In this document: positions 25,172-34,677 of the stretch, piece after piece
Layout: each line of letters begins with the position of its first letter
How positions within the stretch are numbered: the first letter of the stretch is position 1
Assembly: GCA_015234425.1 (NCBI GenBank)
Contig: JADGNE010000006.1
Coordinates: forward strand, 124,001-188,000
Direction of reading: 5' to 3'
Length of the DNA: 64,000 nt
Source of the DNA: Devosia sp.
GTDB lineage: Bacteria > Pseudomonadota > Alphaproteobacteria > Rhizobiales > Devosiaceae
The notes under the pieces: generated by a model
The model's input: only the letters and a program-made list of their open reading frames with translations
Database searches by the model: none
Told to the model about the DNA's origin: nothing
Made by a program: the position numbers and the translations under genes

Positions 25172-25936
25172 CTACCTCGCGAGCCAGCCGCCATCCACGG
25201 GGATGACAGCGCCATGCATGTAATTGGATGCGGGGGCGAGAAGGAAAACCGCCGCATCGCCGATATCGGATGGAACGCCCCAGCGACCAGCCGGAATGCG
25301 ACCGAGAATGGCCGAAGACCGCTCGGGATCATTGCGCAGGGCCTCGGTATTATTGGTTTCGATATATCCCGGGGCGATGGCGTTCACATTGATGCCCTTG
25401 GCCGCCCATTCATTGGCGAGCAGCCGCGTGATCCCCAGCACACCGCTCTTTGACGCCGTATAGCTCGCCACGCGGATGCCACCCTGAAAACTGAGCATCG
25501 AGGCGATGTTGACGATCCGCGCACCGCGTCCCGCCGAGATGGCCTTCTTGCCGAGCGACTGGCTGAGAAAGAACATCGTCTTGAGGTTGATATTCATCAC
25601 CGCGTCCCAATCCGCCTCGGTGAAATCGACCGCATCGACACGCTTGATGATCCCGGCGTTGTTGACGAGACCATCGATGGGGCCATGCTCTTCCCAGGCC
25701 GTTTCGAACATCGCCTGGGCATCCAACGCCGAGCCGAGATCTGCCCGCACTTCGGCAAAATCGGCACCTTGCCCGGCCATTAGCGAGGCGGTCACTTCCA
25801 TGCTCGACCGCCCCACGCCGACAACCCTGCCCCCTGCCCGGCCAATCGAGAGCGCGATGCCCTGCCCGATGCCGGTGTTGGCGCCGGTGACCATGATGGT
25901 CTTGCCGGCAAGGCTGAAAGCCGTGAGGTCGGTCAC
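25172..25936 (-). CDS. kduD: 2-dehydro-3-deoxy-D-gluconate 5-dehydrogenase
   Basis: Short-chain dehydrogenase, 254 residues, reducing 2,5-diketo-3-deoxygluconate to 2-keto-3-deoxygluconate. Cofactor motif TGANTGIG at residues 17-24, NNAGI, and catalytic YTASK. The GTG start at 25936 overlaps the kduI TGA (GTGA), so the pair is translationally coupled; the longer open frame to 26035 lies inside kduI and is ignored. Confidence 0.92.
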   Translation of the reverse strand: MTDLTAFSLAGKTIMVTGANTGIGQGIALSIGRAGGRVVGVGRSSMEVTASLMAGQGADFAEVRADLGSALDAQAMFETAWEEHGPIDGLVNNAGIIKRVDAVDFTEADWDAVMNINLKTMFFLSQSLGKKAISAGRGARIVNIASMLSFQGGIRVASYTASKSGVLGITRLLANEWAAKGINVNAIAPGYIETNNTEALRNDPERSSAILGRIPAGRWGVPSDIGDAAVFLLAPASNYMHGAVIPVDGGWLAR

Positions 25937-26763
25937 CGCAGATCCTCCATGGCGACCTTTTCGACGTCGGTATAGTCGACATTGTCGCCAGCCATTGCCC
26001 ATATGAAGGTGTAGGAACCGGTGCCGGCCCCGCAATGGATAGACCAGGGCGGCGACAGGATCGCCTGCTCATTGCGCACGATGAGATGGCGCGTTTCGTC
26101 CGGCTCGCCCATCAGATGCACCACGAAAGCGTCGGGCTGCAGGTCGAAATAGAGATAGGCTTCCATGCGCCGGTCATGGACATGCGCGGGCATGGTGTTC
26201 CACAGCGAGCCCGGTGCGAATTCAGTCAGCCCGACCACCAGCTGGCAGGTCTGGACGCTGTCCGCATTCACATATTGGTAGATCGAGCGCTCATTGGCGG
26301 TTTCGCGTGCGCCCATGTCGAGCCGCTTTGCGCCCGACTGACGCAGGAGTTTTGCCGGATAGCTGGCGTGGGCCGGCGCACTGAGGAGATAAAACTTCGC
26401 ACCGGCGCCGGCAAAGCGGACATCCTGCGCTCCCATGCCGACATAGAGCATGTCGCGCGGACCAACGTCGTGCGTGGTCCCGTCAACGATGATGCGCCCC
26501 GCTTCCCCGATATTGACCGCGATCATCTCGCGCCGGTCGAGAAAAGCCTTGGTCCCCGTCGGCTTGATGGTTTCGAGCACGAGTTCCCCGCCACCCGGCA
26601 CCGCTCCACCGACGGCCATCCGGTCATAATGCGAATAGGTCCAGCGCACTGCGCCGTCGGCGAAGAGATCGTCGATGAGGAAATTCTCGCGCAGCTCGGC
26701 CGTGCCCATGCCCGCAGCCCCAGCCGGATCAATGGCAAATCGGATGTCGTATTCGGTACTCAT
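25933..26763 (-). CDS. kduI: 5-dehydro-4-deoxy-D-glucuronate isomerase
   Basis: A 276-residue bicupin-type isomerase converting 5-keto-4-deoxyuronate to 2,5-diketo-3-deoxygluconate. The zinc site is visible as MPAHVHDRRMEAYLYFDL (about residues 195-212), and PPWSIHCGAGTGSYTFIWAM is the conserved C-terminal block. AGGAG lies 5 nt before the ATG. Upstream neighbour is the GntR regulator; downstream it overlaps kduD. Confidence 0.95.
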   Translation of the reverse strand: MSTEYDIRFAIDPAGAAGMGTAELRENFLIDDLFADGAVRWTYSHYDRMAVGGAVPGGGELVLETIKPTGTKAFLDRREMIAVNIGEAGRIIVDGTTHDVGPRDMLYVGMGAQDVRFAGAGAKFYLLSAPAHASYPAKLLRQSGAKRLDMGARETANERSIYQYVNADSVQTCQLVVGLTEFAPGSLWNTMPAHVHDRRMEAYLYFDLQPDAFVVHLMGEPDETRHLIVRNEQAILSPPWSIHCGAGTGSYTFIWAMAGDNVDYTDVEKVAMEDLR

Positions 26764-26803
26764 TTTGGCTCCTGAAAATCTCTTGGCCGGAATGTCGGGG
26801 CGA

Positions 26804-27547
26804 TCAGTGGCTTAGCGCTTGCTCGGCCAGGCGGACGCGATAGCGCTCCTGGCTGCGGGACAGGTGGTCCCGCATCGCCTCGCGCGCCGCGTCACCGTCC
26901 TGCGCTGAAATCGCCGCGAGGATATGTCTATGCTCTTCGTGCAGCCCCGCCTGATAGTCATAGGTAAGCACGCTCTCGGTCCCCCAGGGCGATGCGACAT
27001 CGCAGGGGATGGTACGGCTCCCCAAGGCATCGAGCACTTCCATGTAGAACGGATTATTGGTGGCCGCCGCGATGGCGCGATGGAAGGCGAAGTCGGTCTT
27101 GCCGGTCGGGTTTCCCGCCTTGAGCAGGCGGCCGAACTCGTTCCAGGCTTCATGGATCGCGGCTTCCTGGCTGGTGCTCCGTCGCATTGCGGCCAGGCCA
27201 GCCGACTCGATCTCGATGCCCATGCGCACTTCGAGCACATTGAGAGCGACCGAAATCTTGTTCGATGCCTCTCCCATCATATTGTTGAATGTGCTGGCAA
27301 AACTCGCCAGCACAAAGACCCCTGCCCCCTGCCGGGACTGAACGCTGCCCTCGGCCGCCAGCGCCGCTATCGCCTCGCGGATCACCGTTCGGCTGACCCC
27401 GAACTGTACCGTCAGCTGACTCTCTGTGGGCAGCTTCATGCCCGGCACCAGCTCCCCGGTCACAATACGCTGACGCAGCGTATTGATGACCAGCTCGGCA
27501 AGCTTGGGTTTTCGCGTTGGCGGCGGAATGATCTGGGCTACTGACAT
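26804..27547 (-). CDS. GntR/FadR-family regulator of the uronate genes
   Basis: A 247-residue regulator: winged helix at residues 15-75 (LPTESQLTVQFGVSRTVIRE) and C-terminal FCD ligand-binding domain with conserved Asp/His residues (DFAFHRAIAAATNN, HRHILAAI). It resembles ExuR/UxuR/KdgR-type FadR members that sense uronates or their breakdown products. It starts 4 nt after the dctM stop, inside the operon it probably controls. TTGTATG repeats upstream of dctP are the likely operator. Confidence 0.88.
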   Translation of the reverse strand: MSVAQIIPPPTRKPKLAELVINTLRQRIVTGELVPGMKLPTESQLTVQFGVSRTVIREAIAALAAEGSVQSRQGAGVFVLASFASTFNNMMGEASNKISVALNVLEVRMGIEIESAGLAAMRRSTSQEAAIHEAWNEFGRLLKAGNPTGKTDFAFHRAIAAATNNPFYMEVLDALGSRTIPCDVASPWGTESVLTYDYQAGLHEEHRHILAAISAQDGDAAREAMRDHLSRSQERYRVRLAEQALSH

Positions 27548-27551
27548 GGCG

Positions 27552-28841
27552 CTAGTGGAACAGGCTCGGCAGCCACAACGACAGCGCCGGGATGTAGGTG
27601 ACGAGGCCGAGAACGATCAGACCCGCCAGATAGAAGGGCCAGACGCTCCTCATGGCGGCCCAGATCGAGATCTTGCCGACCGCCGCCGCCACGAATTGGA
27701 CGGGTCCTAACGGCGGGGTGTTCAGCCCGATACCGAGATTGAGGATCATGATCACCCCGAAATGGACGGGATCGACGCCGAACTTCTGCACCATCGGCAG
27801 GAAGATCGGGGTGGTGATGATGATCAGCGGCCCCATGTCCATGAACGTACCCAGCAAGAGCAGCAGCACGTTGATGAGCAGCAGCACCATCAGCGGATCG
27901 GTGGTGAGGTTTGAGATCGCGTCGGTAAGGATCGGCGCGACCCGCAGATAGGCCATCAGCCAGCCGAAGGAGGCGGCGGCGCCGATGATGAACAGCACCA
28001 TGGAGGTGGTCCGCACCGCGCCTTTCACCGAGTGAACAAACTCGCTCCAGCTCAGCGAGCGGTAGACGAGCAAGGTCACCAGCAACGCGTAGATCACGGC
28101 GATACAGGAGCTTTCCGTGGCGGTAAAAATACCCGATCGGACGCCGCCGAAGATGATGACGATCAGCATCAGCCCCGGAATGGACACAAGGAAATACTGG
28201 AATGCCTTGGCAAAGCCCGGAAAGGGCTCGGTGGGGTACCCACGCTTGACCGCCACGATATAGGCGGTGATCCCCAGGGCCAGTGCGAGGAGCAGCCCAG
28301 GAATGATCCCGGCGGTGAAGAGGTCGGCGATGGAAATGCGCCCTCCACCCGAGAGCGAATAGATGATCATGTTGTGGCTGGGCGGCAGCAGCAAGGCGAT
28401 GAGCGCTGCCATCGAGGTGACATTGACCGCATAGTCCGCGCCATAGCCGCGGGCCTTCATCTGCGGGATCATGATGCCGCCCACGGCAGCAGCCTCTGCC
28501 ACTGCAGAGCCGGAGATGCCGCCGAAGAGCGTCGAGGCAGCGACATTGACCTGCCCCAGGCCGCCACGGACATGGCCGATCAGCGCCCCGGCAAATTGGA
28601 TGATCCGCGCCGCAATACCCCCGCGCATCATCAGGTCGCCGGCGAAGATGAAGAACGGAATGGCAAGGAGCGTGAACCCGGCGACGCCGGAATTGAGCTG
28701 CTGGAACACCACGATCGCCGGGCGCCCAAGATAGACGATGGTGGCAAAGCTGGCGATGCCGAGGCAGAAGGCGATAGGCGTTCCGACCAGCATCAGAGCT
28801 GCGAAGACACCGAAGAGAATCCAGTATTCCATAGTGATCAA
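27552..28841 (-). CDS. dctM: TRAP transporter large permease (DctM)
   Basis: A 429-residue protein with about twelve to thirteen hydrophobic segments; the TRAP large-subunit hallmarks PIAFCLGIASF, GDLMMRGGIA and ISGSAVAEAAAVGGIMIPQM are present. It carries out sodium-coupled uptake of the ligand delivered by DctP. Its ATG overlaps the dctQ stop by four bases. Uronate import is inferred from kduI/kduD/kdgF next door. Confidence 0.92.
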   Translation of the reverse strand: MITMEYWILFGVFAALMLVGTPIAFCLGIASFATIVYLGRPAIVVFQQLNSGVAGFTLLAIPFFIFAGDLMMRGGIAARIIQFAGALIGHVRGGLGQVNVAASTLFGGISGSAVAEAAAVGGIMIPQMKARGYGADYAVNVTSMAALIALLLPPSHNMIIYSLSGGGRISIADLFTAGIIPGLLLALALGITAYIVAVKRGYPTEPFPGFAKAFQYFLVSIPGLMLIVIIFGGVRSGIFTATESSCIAVIYALLVTLLVYRSLSWSEFVHSVKGAVRTTSMVLFIIGAAASFGWLMAYLRVAPILTDAISNLTTDPLMVLLLINVLLLLLGTFMDMGPLIIITTPIFLPMVQKFGVDPVHFGVIMILNLGIGLNTPPLGPVQFVAAAVGKISIWAAMRSVWPFYLAGLIVLGLVTYIPALSLWLPSLFH

Positions 28842-29362
28842 GCCTCGGTCACGAGTTCGGCTGGCGGTTCATCGACCGGCTCCCCGGCAGCGCGCAGCAG
28901 CAGGCGCTCAAGCGAGAACAGCATCATCAGAGCACCGGAAATGACCACCGGCAGGTAGGTGAAGGTCTGCGGGATACCAAGCACGGGAATGCGCACGGTC
29001 CAGCCGCGCAGGGCCAGTTCACCCCCGAAATAGACCATCCCGAAAGCAAAGCCGAAAATCGCTATGTCGCTGATCGAACGGAGATACTTCTTGCCGCTGG
29101 GCGGCAGCGCGTAGAGCAGGACGTCAAAGCCCATATGGAAATTCTCGCGCACGCCGACGGCGGCGCCGAGAAAGATGAACCAGCTCATCAGCATGATCGC
29201 CGCGCCCTCGGTCCAGGACGGAGAGGCGTTGATCACATAGCGCATGAACACCTGGTAGGCGACGATGGCTGTCATCACGACCAGCCCCACGCCGGCGAGC
29301 AGGAGAATGAAGTTGGAAATTGCCCGCAACACGCGACTGACAGGCACGAGGCTTTCTTTCAC
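28838..29362 (-). CDS. dctQ: TRAP transporter small permease (DctQ)
   Basis: A 174-residue, four-helix small subunit with the family segment YQVFMRYVINASPSWTEGAA (about residues 36-55) and FLGAAVGVRENFHMGFD. It forms a complex with DctM in the inner membrane. Overlaps dctM by ATGA. Confidence 0.9.
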   Translation of the reverse strand: MKESLVPVSRVLRAISNFILLLAGVGLVVMTAIVAYQVFMRYVINASPSWTEGAAIMLMSWFIFLGAAVGVRENFHMGFDVLLYALPPSGKKYLRSISDIAIFGFAFGMVYFGGELALRGWTVRIPVLGIPQTFTYLPVVISGALMMLFSLERLLLRAAGEPVDEPPAELVTEA

Positions 29363-29428
29363 GTCTGGTCCTCCAGGAAAGAGCCGAGCCGGGGCAAGCA
29401 GCCCCGACCCGGTGCTTTGGCTTTAAAG

Positions 29429-30409
29429 TCAACCTTCAGTAGCCTGGATGCGGGCGACCAGATCCTGCAGCTGCGGATCGGTGACATACTTCTCGTAGAC
29501 CGGCTTCATCGCTTCAATGAACGGAGCCTTGTCGACTTCGTTGATCGTCGCGCCGAGAGCTTCGACGGCGGCCTTGGATTCAACTTCCTTGGCGGACCAG
29601 AGATCACGCTGATAGGGCACGGATTCCTTGGCGGCTTCGCGCATCGCGGTCTGGACTTCAGGCGACAGGCCATCCCAGACGACCTTGGAGACAACCAGCA
29701 CTTCGGGCACCATCAGATGCTCGTCGAGCGAATAGAACTTGGCGACCTCAGCGTGGCCGGCCGTGTCATAGCTCGGGTAGTTGTTTTCAGCGCCGTCGAT
29801 AACGCCGGTCTGGATGCCAGAGTACACTTCGCCATAGGGCATTGGCGTGGCGTTGGCGCCGAGGGCACCGACCATGTCCACGAAAATGTCCGACTGCATG
29901 ACGCGGAATTTGAGCCCATCCATGTCGGCAGGCGAGTTGATCGGCTTGGAGCTGTTGTAGAACGAGCGGGCACCGCCATCGTAGAAGGCCAGCGCGATCA
30001 CATCGACCTTCTCGAAAGCCGCCAGGATTTCTTCGCCGATCGGGCCATCGAGCACATTGTGGAAGTGTTCGGCGGAGCGGAAGATAAAGGGCAGCTGGGT
30101 GACGGTGGCTTCCGGCACCTGGGTATTGAAAGCACCGATCGAGATACGGTTGAGATCAAGCACACCGAACTGGGTCTGCTCGATGGTGTCGGCCTCCTGC
30201 CCCAGCTGGGCGGAGTGGAACACTTCGACGCTATAGGCGCCGTCGGTCTTTTCGCTGAGCAGCTCACCGAACTTCTTGACCGCTTCCACGGTGGGATAGC
30301 CGTCAGGATGGGTGTCCGATGAGCGCAGCACCGTCTGGGCGCTGGCCCCGGACACCATTAAGGTCGCAGCCACGGCAAGGCCGGCCGCCATTTTCGGCAG
30401 ATACAACAT
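29429..30409 (-). CDS. dctP: TRAP transporter periplasmic binding protein (DctP), probably uronate-specific
   Basis: A 326-residue DctP-family protein with a signal peptide ([20 protein letters not shown], cleaved near GASA-Q). The segment [20 protein letters not shown] (about residues 165-184) contains the conserved arginine that binds the substrate carboxylate, and [15 protein letters not shown] is the usual TRAP signature. First gene of the minus-strand uronate unit, with a candidate operator region just upstream. Confidence 0.9.
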   Translation of the reverse strand: MLYLPKMAAGLAVAATLMVSGASAQTVLRSSDTHPDGYPTVEAVKKFGELLSEKTDGAYSVEVFHSAQLGQEADTIEQTQFGVLDLNRISIGAFNTQVPEATVTQLPFIFRSAEHFHNVLDGPIGEEILAAFEKVDVIALAFYDGGARSFYNSSKPINSPADMDGLKFRVMQSDIFVDMVGALGANATPMPYGEVYSGIQTGVIDGAENNYPSYDTAGHAEVAKFYSLDEHLMVPEVLVVSKVVWDGLSPEVQTAMREAAKESVPYQRDLWSAKEVESKAAVEALGATINEVDKAPFIEAMKPVYEKYVTDPQLQDLVARIQATEG

Positions 30410-30512
30410 TCGAATCCTCCCAAATTCTCACACGTCCGGCACGTCTCCCCGAGGCGCCGGCGTCAGTCGGCAGCTCGCGGCGCCGATCTGCAGGAAAACT
30501 AGTATGGAAGGA

Positions 30513-30553
30513 AAATACAAGTCAACATACAATCAACCGCAACTTGTATGATG
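30513..30553 (-). promoter_or_regulatory. Candidate GntR-family operator upstream of dctP
   Basis: CATACAA (30526-30532) and TTGTATG (30544-30550) form a perfect inverted repeat 11 nt apart; a further ATACAAGT lies at 30515-30522 and matches ACTTGTAT at 30542-30549 in inverted orientation. The whole patch is AT-rich in a GC-rich genome and lies 104-144 nt before dctP. Regulation by the operon's GntR protein is inference. Confidence 0.55.
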
Positions 30554-30567
30554 ACTTTACTGAATAA

Positions 30568-30598
30568 GCAAAGGGGCGGATCAACACCGCCCCTTTGC
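30568..30598 (-). terminator. Terminator of lpd
   Basis: A 12-bp perfect stem, GCAAAGGGGCGG / CCGCCCCTTTGC, with a 7-nt loop, 40 nt after the lpd stop and followed on the minus strand by a T-rich stretch. It insulates the uronate promoter from lpd transcription. Confidence 0.85.
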
Positions 30599-30637
30599 AT
30601 TATTGAACAACAACTTCAGCGTCTTGCTGGCAGCTGG

Positions 30638-32047
30638 CTAGATGTGGATGGCACCATCACCCAAAGCCAGCGCGGCCTCGCGGATGGCTTCCGACATGGT
30701 CGGGTGTGCGTGGGTGGTGCGAGCCAGATCTTCGGAAGCACCCGAAAATTCCATCAGCGTCACCAGCTCATGGATCATCTCGCCGGCATTCTTGCCCACG
30801 ATATGCGCGCCCAGCACGCGGTCTGTCTCGACGTCGGCGAGGATTTTTACAAAACCCTGGGTCGCCACCATGGCCTTGGCCCGACCATTGGCCGTAAACG
30901 GGAACTTGCCGATCTTGTAGTTGACGCCATCGGCCTTGAGTTCGTCCTCGGTCTTGCCGACGGAGGCGACTTCCGGATTGGTGTAGACCACCGAGGGAAT
31001 GGCGGCGTAATTGACGTGACCCGCCTGGCCCGAGAGAATTTCGGCAATGGCAATGCCTTCGTCCTCGGCCTTGTGGGCCAGCATCGGGCCGGCGACCACG
31101 TCACCAATAGCGTAGATGCCGTCGACCGACGACTTGTAATGGGCATCAACGCGAACACGGCCGCGCTCGTCGAGCGCCACGCCGACAATGTCGAGCCCCA
31201 GGCCTTCGGTGAACGGCTTGCGGCCAATGGCGACCAGCGCCACATCGGCGTCGAGCAGCTCGACGTCTCCGCCTGCTGCCGGCTCCACCCGCACCTTGAG
31301 CGAGCCGTCTTCCTGCTTGTCGATGCCGCCGACCTTGCTGGACAGGCGGAATTCCATTCCCTGCTTCTGCAGCATGCGCTGGAACTGACGCGCCACTTCG
31401 CTGTCCATGCCCGGCAGGATGCGATCGAGATACTCGACAACGGTGACCTTGGCGCCAAGGCGCGCCCAGACCGAGCCCAGCTCCAGCCCGATCACGCCGG
31501 CCCCGATGACGAGGAGGCGACCGGGAACCTTGTCCAGCGCCAGTGCACCTGTGGAGGTGACGACGGTCTTTTCGTCGATTTCGATGCCCGGCAGATTGGC
31601 CGAGACCGAACCAGTGGCAATGACGATATTCTTGGTGGCGATTTCCTGCTGGGCGCCGGTCTGCGGCGTCACCAGAACCTTGCCTGCGGCCGGGATCGAG
31701 CCAATGCCGCGGAAAACAGTGATCTTGTTCTTCTTGAACAGATAATCGACGCCGCCAACGTTGGAATTCACCGTGTCGGTCTTGTGGTTCATCATCTGCG
31801 GCAGGTTGAGCTGCGGCGCAGGAATGTCGATACCGAGGGCCTTGAACCCATGGCCGGCCTCTTCAAACAGCTCGGAAGCATGCAGCAGCGCCTTGGAGGG
31901 AATGCAGCCGATATTGAGGCAGGTCCCGCCCAGCGTCGGCCACTTCTCGACCACGGCCACTTTCATCCCAAGCTGCGCCGCGCGAATTGCGCAGACATAG
32001 CCGCCAGGGCCCGAACCGATGATGGTGAGGTCGAATTGATCTGCCAT
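30638..32047 (-). CDS. lpdA: Dihydrolipoyl dehydrogenase (E3)
   Basis: Flavoprotein that reoxidises the lipoyl group of the 2-oxoglutarate dehydrogenase complex; 469 residues. FAD motif [18 protein letters not shown] (about residues 10-27), redox-active disulfide [13 protein letters not shown], and the C-terminal catalytic HAHPTMSEA. It lies downstream of sucA-sucB, separated by two small genes, and has a 195-nt leader (32048-32242) without another gene. Confidence 0.95.
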   Translation of the reverse strand: MADQFDLTIIGSGPGGYVCAIRAAQLGMKVAVVEKWPTLGGTCLNIGCIPSKALLHASELFEEAGHGFKALGIDIPAPQLNLPQMMNHKTDTVNSNVGGVDYLFKKNKITVFRGIGSIPAAGKVLVTPQTGAQQEIATKNIVIATGSVSANLPGIEIDEKTVVTSTGALALDKVPGRLLVIGAGVIGLELGSVWARLGAKVTVVEYLDRILPGMDSEVARQFQRMLQKQGMEFRLSSKVGGIDKQEDGSLKVRVEPAAGGDVELLDADVALVAIGRKPFTEGLGLDIVGVALDERGRVRVDAHYKSSVDGIYAIGDVVAGPMLAHKAEDEGIAIAEILSGQAGHVNYAAIPSVVYTNPEVASVGKTEDELKADGVNYKIGKFPFTANGRAKAMVATQGFVKILADVETDRVLGAHIVGKNAGEMIHELVTLMEFSGASEDLARTTHAHPTMSEAIREAALALGDGAIHI

Positions 32048-32242
32048 GTTTCTCTTTGCCTCAGAAGATTAGCGCTGGTGTTTCTGCATGTCGCCTAAAG
32101 GCCAGCAGCACAGATGTAATGTGGATTGCGCCAATAAACCACCATCCGCGCACTATACCATTGCGTTACACCACCGGGCACAAGCCAGCAACGCGCACCA
32201 GGGCTTGGGGGCGTGCCGATTGGGCAAGACCCCGCCCCGGTA

Positions 32243-32632
32243 TCAGAAGGCGACGCCGACAAAGAGCAGGACGAGACCAATCAGGGAGATGGTCCAGATC
32301 AGCGAGCGAATATAGGGCGCCTCGATGAAATAGGCCGGCAGATAGACCCAGCGGCTCCAGAACCAGATCTGGCTGCCCCATTGGGTGAACCCGTCCGATC
32401 GACCCGAGAGTTCGGTGGCGACGGCGAGGGCGATGAAGATGCCGTAGGTTTCGAGGAAATTGCGCAGGGCCTTTTCGCCACGCGCCGCCCATTTGCCCGG
32501 CGGACGTTCGCCATCACGCTGGCCATTGGCAAATTTCACACCATAATCAAGGCGATAGACGGTCGATTGCACCGCCAGATAGGCAAAGGCGAGCGCAGCG
32601 CTCCAGACGAGAAGTGTCAGCTCAAGGCTCAT
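32243..32632 (-). CDS. MAPEG-family membrane protein
   Basis: A 129-residue, four-helix protein of the MAPEG family (eicosanoid/glutathione-type membrane proteins): ARGEKALRNFLETYGIFIAL (about residues 49-68) is the family motif containing the conserved Arg, Asn and Glu. The ATG at 32632 begins directly with SLELTLLVW, the first helix; the longer frame adds 18 residues without support. The enzymatic activity of bacterial members of this type is mostly unknown. Confidence 0.82.
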   Translation of the reverse strand: MSLELTLLVWSAALAFAYLAVQSTVYRLDYGVKFANGQRDGERPPGKWAARGEKALRNFLETYGIFIALAVATELSGRSDGFTQWGSQIWFWSRWVYLPAYFIEAPYIRSLIWTISLIGLVLLFVGVAF

Positions 32633-32750
32633 TGGATTTATCCCCACTATCCCCCTTATACGCGGGCGGGACACCAAAGGTTTCAACCCCCATTTGGGCG
32701 AGCCTCTTCCGACCGCCAGTCTATACCGGAGTTCGGAGGGGGAGGATAAA

Positions 32751-33206
32751 TCAGGAGGAGGCCGAGATTTCCTGAGCGCGTTTCAGGGGATCGGGCAATT
32801 GCTGGTCGATGTCGAGCGCGCCGGTTTCCACCTGTTCGAGGAAGGTCCGGCAAAAGCTGTTCTTGTTGTCGGCCTGGTTATAGGCGGACATGATCTGGCT
32901 GCCGCCATAGGTCTCGGCGGCTGCCTGCTGCCCCTCGGCACCCCCGCCCAGCCGGGCGATCACCCGGTCTGCAAGGTCCAGAAACCCTATGTTTCTGAGG
33001 TACCAGTTCTCGGCAGCGGTCTTGTAGGCACCATCGAGACCGGTGTTCTCGTAGCAATGGGTGGTCATGACCTCGACGATGGCCTGCGAGCCATGGAAGG
33101 CCATGAGCTCCCCCACCAGCTGGGTATTTGCGGCGACGTCCTCCTGCGCCGACGCGGGAGAAATTGCGCCAAAACACAGGGCTGCCAGAACCACAAAACG
33201 TCGCAA
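32751..33206 (-). CDS. Hypothetical periplasmic protein
   Basis: A 151-residue protein with a clear signal peptide (RRFVVLAALCFGAISPASA, cleavage before QED). The mature part has two cysteines (THCYENT and NSFCRTF) that could form a disulfide and is mainly helical. I recognise no family. TTG at 33206 is chosen because GAGG lies 6 nt upstream and it gives an ideal signal peptide; a longer frame starts at 33248. It lies between the sucB terminator and the MAPEG gene. Confidence 0.6.
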   Translation of the reverse strand: MRRFVVLAALCFGAISPASAQEDVAANTQLVGELMAFHGSQAIVEVMTTHCYENTGLDGAYKTAAENWYLRNIGFLDLADRVIARLGGGAEGQQAAAETYGGSQIMSAYNQADNKNSFCRTFLEQVETGALDIDQQLPDPLKRAQEISASS

Positions 33207-33304
33207 ACCACACCTCGAAAAATAATCCAGACACAGCCTTAGCGTCACAATCTGCTAACAGACTGCTAACGTTTGCCGTGACGTTAAACACCAATCGGTG
33301 AACA

Positions 33305-33334
33305 AAAAAGGGTCCGGCGAACCGGACCCTTTTT
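33305..33334 (-). terminator. Terminator of sucAB
   Basis: AAAAAGGGTCCGG, loop CGAA, CCGGACCCTTTTT: a 13-bp perfect stem flanked by A- and T-runs, 20 nt past the sucB stop. Confidence 0.95.
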
Positions 33335-33354
33335 CAATCAGCAAAATGCGGCGA

Positions 33355-34596
33355 TCACAGGTCAAGCACGAGGCGTTCGGGCGCCTCGAGGCTTTCCTTG
33401 ACGCGCACGAGGAAGGTCACGGCCTCCTTGCCGTCGACGATGCGGTGATCATAGCTGAGGGCGAGATACATCATCGGGCGGATGACGATCTGGCCGCCGA
33501 CGACAACCGGACGCTCCTGGATCTTGTGCATGCCCAGAATGCCCGACTGGGGGGCATTGAGGATCGGGGTCGACATCAGCGAGCCGTAGACGCCACCATT
33601 GGAGATGGTGAAGGTGCCGCCCTGCATGTCAGCCATGGACAGCTGGCCATCGCGCGCCTTGCGGCCGAGATTGCCGATTTCCTTCTCGATCTCGGCGATC
33701 GACATCTGGTCGGCATCGCGCACCACCGGCACGACGAGGCCCTTGTCGGTGCCGACAGCCACGCCGATATGGGCGTACTGCTTGTAGATCAGGTCATCGC
33801 CGTCGATCTCTGCATTGACCGCCGGGATTTCCTTGAGGGCGTGGACCACAGCCTTGGTGAAGAAGCCCATGAAGCCGAGCTTGACGCCGTGCTTCTTCTC
33901 AAAGAGCTCCTTGTACTGGTTGCGCAGGTCCATCACCGGCTTCATGTCCACCTCGTTGAAGGTGGTGAGCATGGCGGCAGTGTTCTGCGCATCCTTGAGG
34001 CGGCGGGCGATGGTCTGGCGCAGGCGCGTCATCTTCACGCGCTCTTCGCGAACCGCATCATCGGCAGAGCTCGGAGCGCGCGGGGCTGCGGGCTTTGCAG
34101 CAGGGGCCGGAGCGGCAGCGGCGGGAGCCGTGGTCTTGGCCAGGGCGGCAAGCACGTCTTCCTTGAGCACCTGACCGGCCTTGCCCGAACCGGCGATGGC
34201 GCCGGCATCAAGACCCTTTTCATTGATCAGCTTCTGGGCCGAGGGGGCCGGAGCACGATCGGTGGCGGCGGCAGCCTGCGGTGCGGCAGCCGGTGCAGCG
34301 GGAGCAGCAGCAGGCGCTTCGGCCTTGGGGGCGGCCTTGGGCGCAACGGCAGCACCAGCACCGGCAGCAATGGCGCCGAGCAGCGCGCCGACGTCGACCG
34401 TGTCACCCGGCTGGGCGGCGATCGCTTCGAGCACGCCGGAGGCCGGTGCCGGCACTTCGATGGTGACCTTGTCGGTTTCGAGCTCGACGATGGGCTCGTC
34501 GGCAGAGACGGCGTCCCCGACCTGCTTGAACCACTGGCCGATGGTGGCCTCGGTGACGCTTTCGCCCAGGGTAGGCACCCGGATTTCTGTCGACAT
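33355..34596 (-). CDS. sucB: 2-oxoglutarate dehydrogenase E2, dihydrolipoyl succinyltransferase
   Basis: A 413-residue E2 subunit: lipoyl domain (residues 1-78, lipoyl-lysine in [14 protein letters not shown]), an Ala/Pro-rich linker, a peripheral subunit-binding domain ([16 protein letters not shown]), a second linker and the catalytic domain ending in [13 protein letters not shown] with the active-site His and Asp. ATG 34596 is preceded by AAGGA. It lies 81 nt downstream of sucA. Confidence 0.96.
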   Translation of the reverse strand: MSTEIRVPTLGESVTEATIGQWFKQVGDAVSADEPIVELETDKVTIEVPAPASGVLEAIAAQPGDTVDVGALLGAIAAGAGAAVAPKAAPKAEAPAAAPAAPAAAPQAAAATDRAPAPSAQKLINEKGLDAGAIAGSGKAGQVLKEDVLAALAKTTAPAAAAPAPAAKPAAPRAPSSADDAVREERVKMTRLRQTIARRLKDAQNTAAMLTTFNEVDMKPVMDLRNQYKELFEKKHGVKLGFMGFFTKAVVHALKEIPAVNAEIDGDDLIYKQYAHIGVAVGTDKGLVVPVVRDADQMSIAEIEKEIGNLGRKARDGQLSMADMQGGTFTISNGGVYGSLMSTPILNAPQSGILGMHKIQERPVVVGGQIVIRPMMYLALSYDHRIVDGKEAVTFLVRVKESLEAPERLVLDL

Positions 34597-34677
34597 GGAA
34601 TGTTGTCCTTCTATTTCGGGCCAGAGCGCCACCGTCCTAAGGACGAATGTGGCGCTCAATATGACTTGTCACAAGGC

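Noticed and set aside
32100..32180. Minus-strand GCCCGGTGGTGTAACGCAAT stretch that resembles the 5' half of a tRNA.
   Set aside because: No T-arm (GGTTCGA-type) sequence, anticodon stem or matching acceptor end could be found; it is simply the lpd leader.
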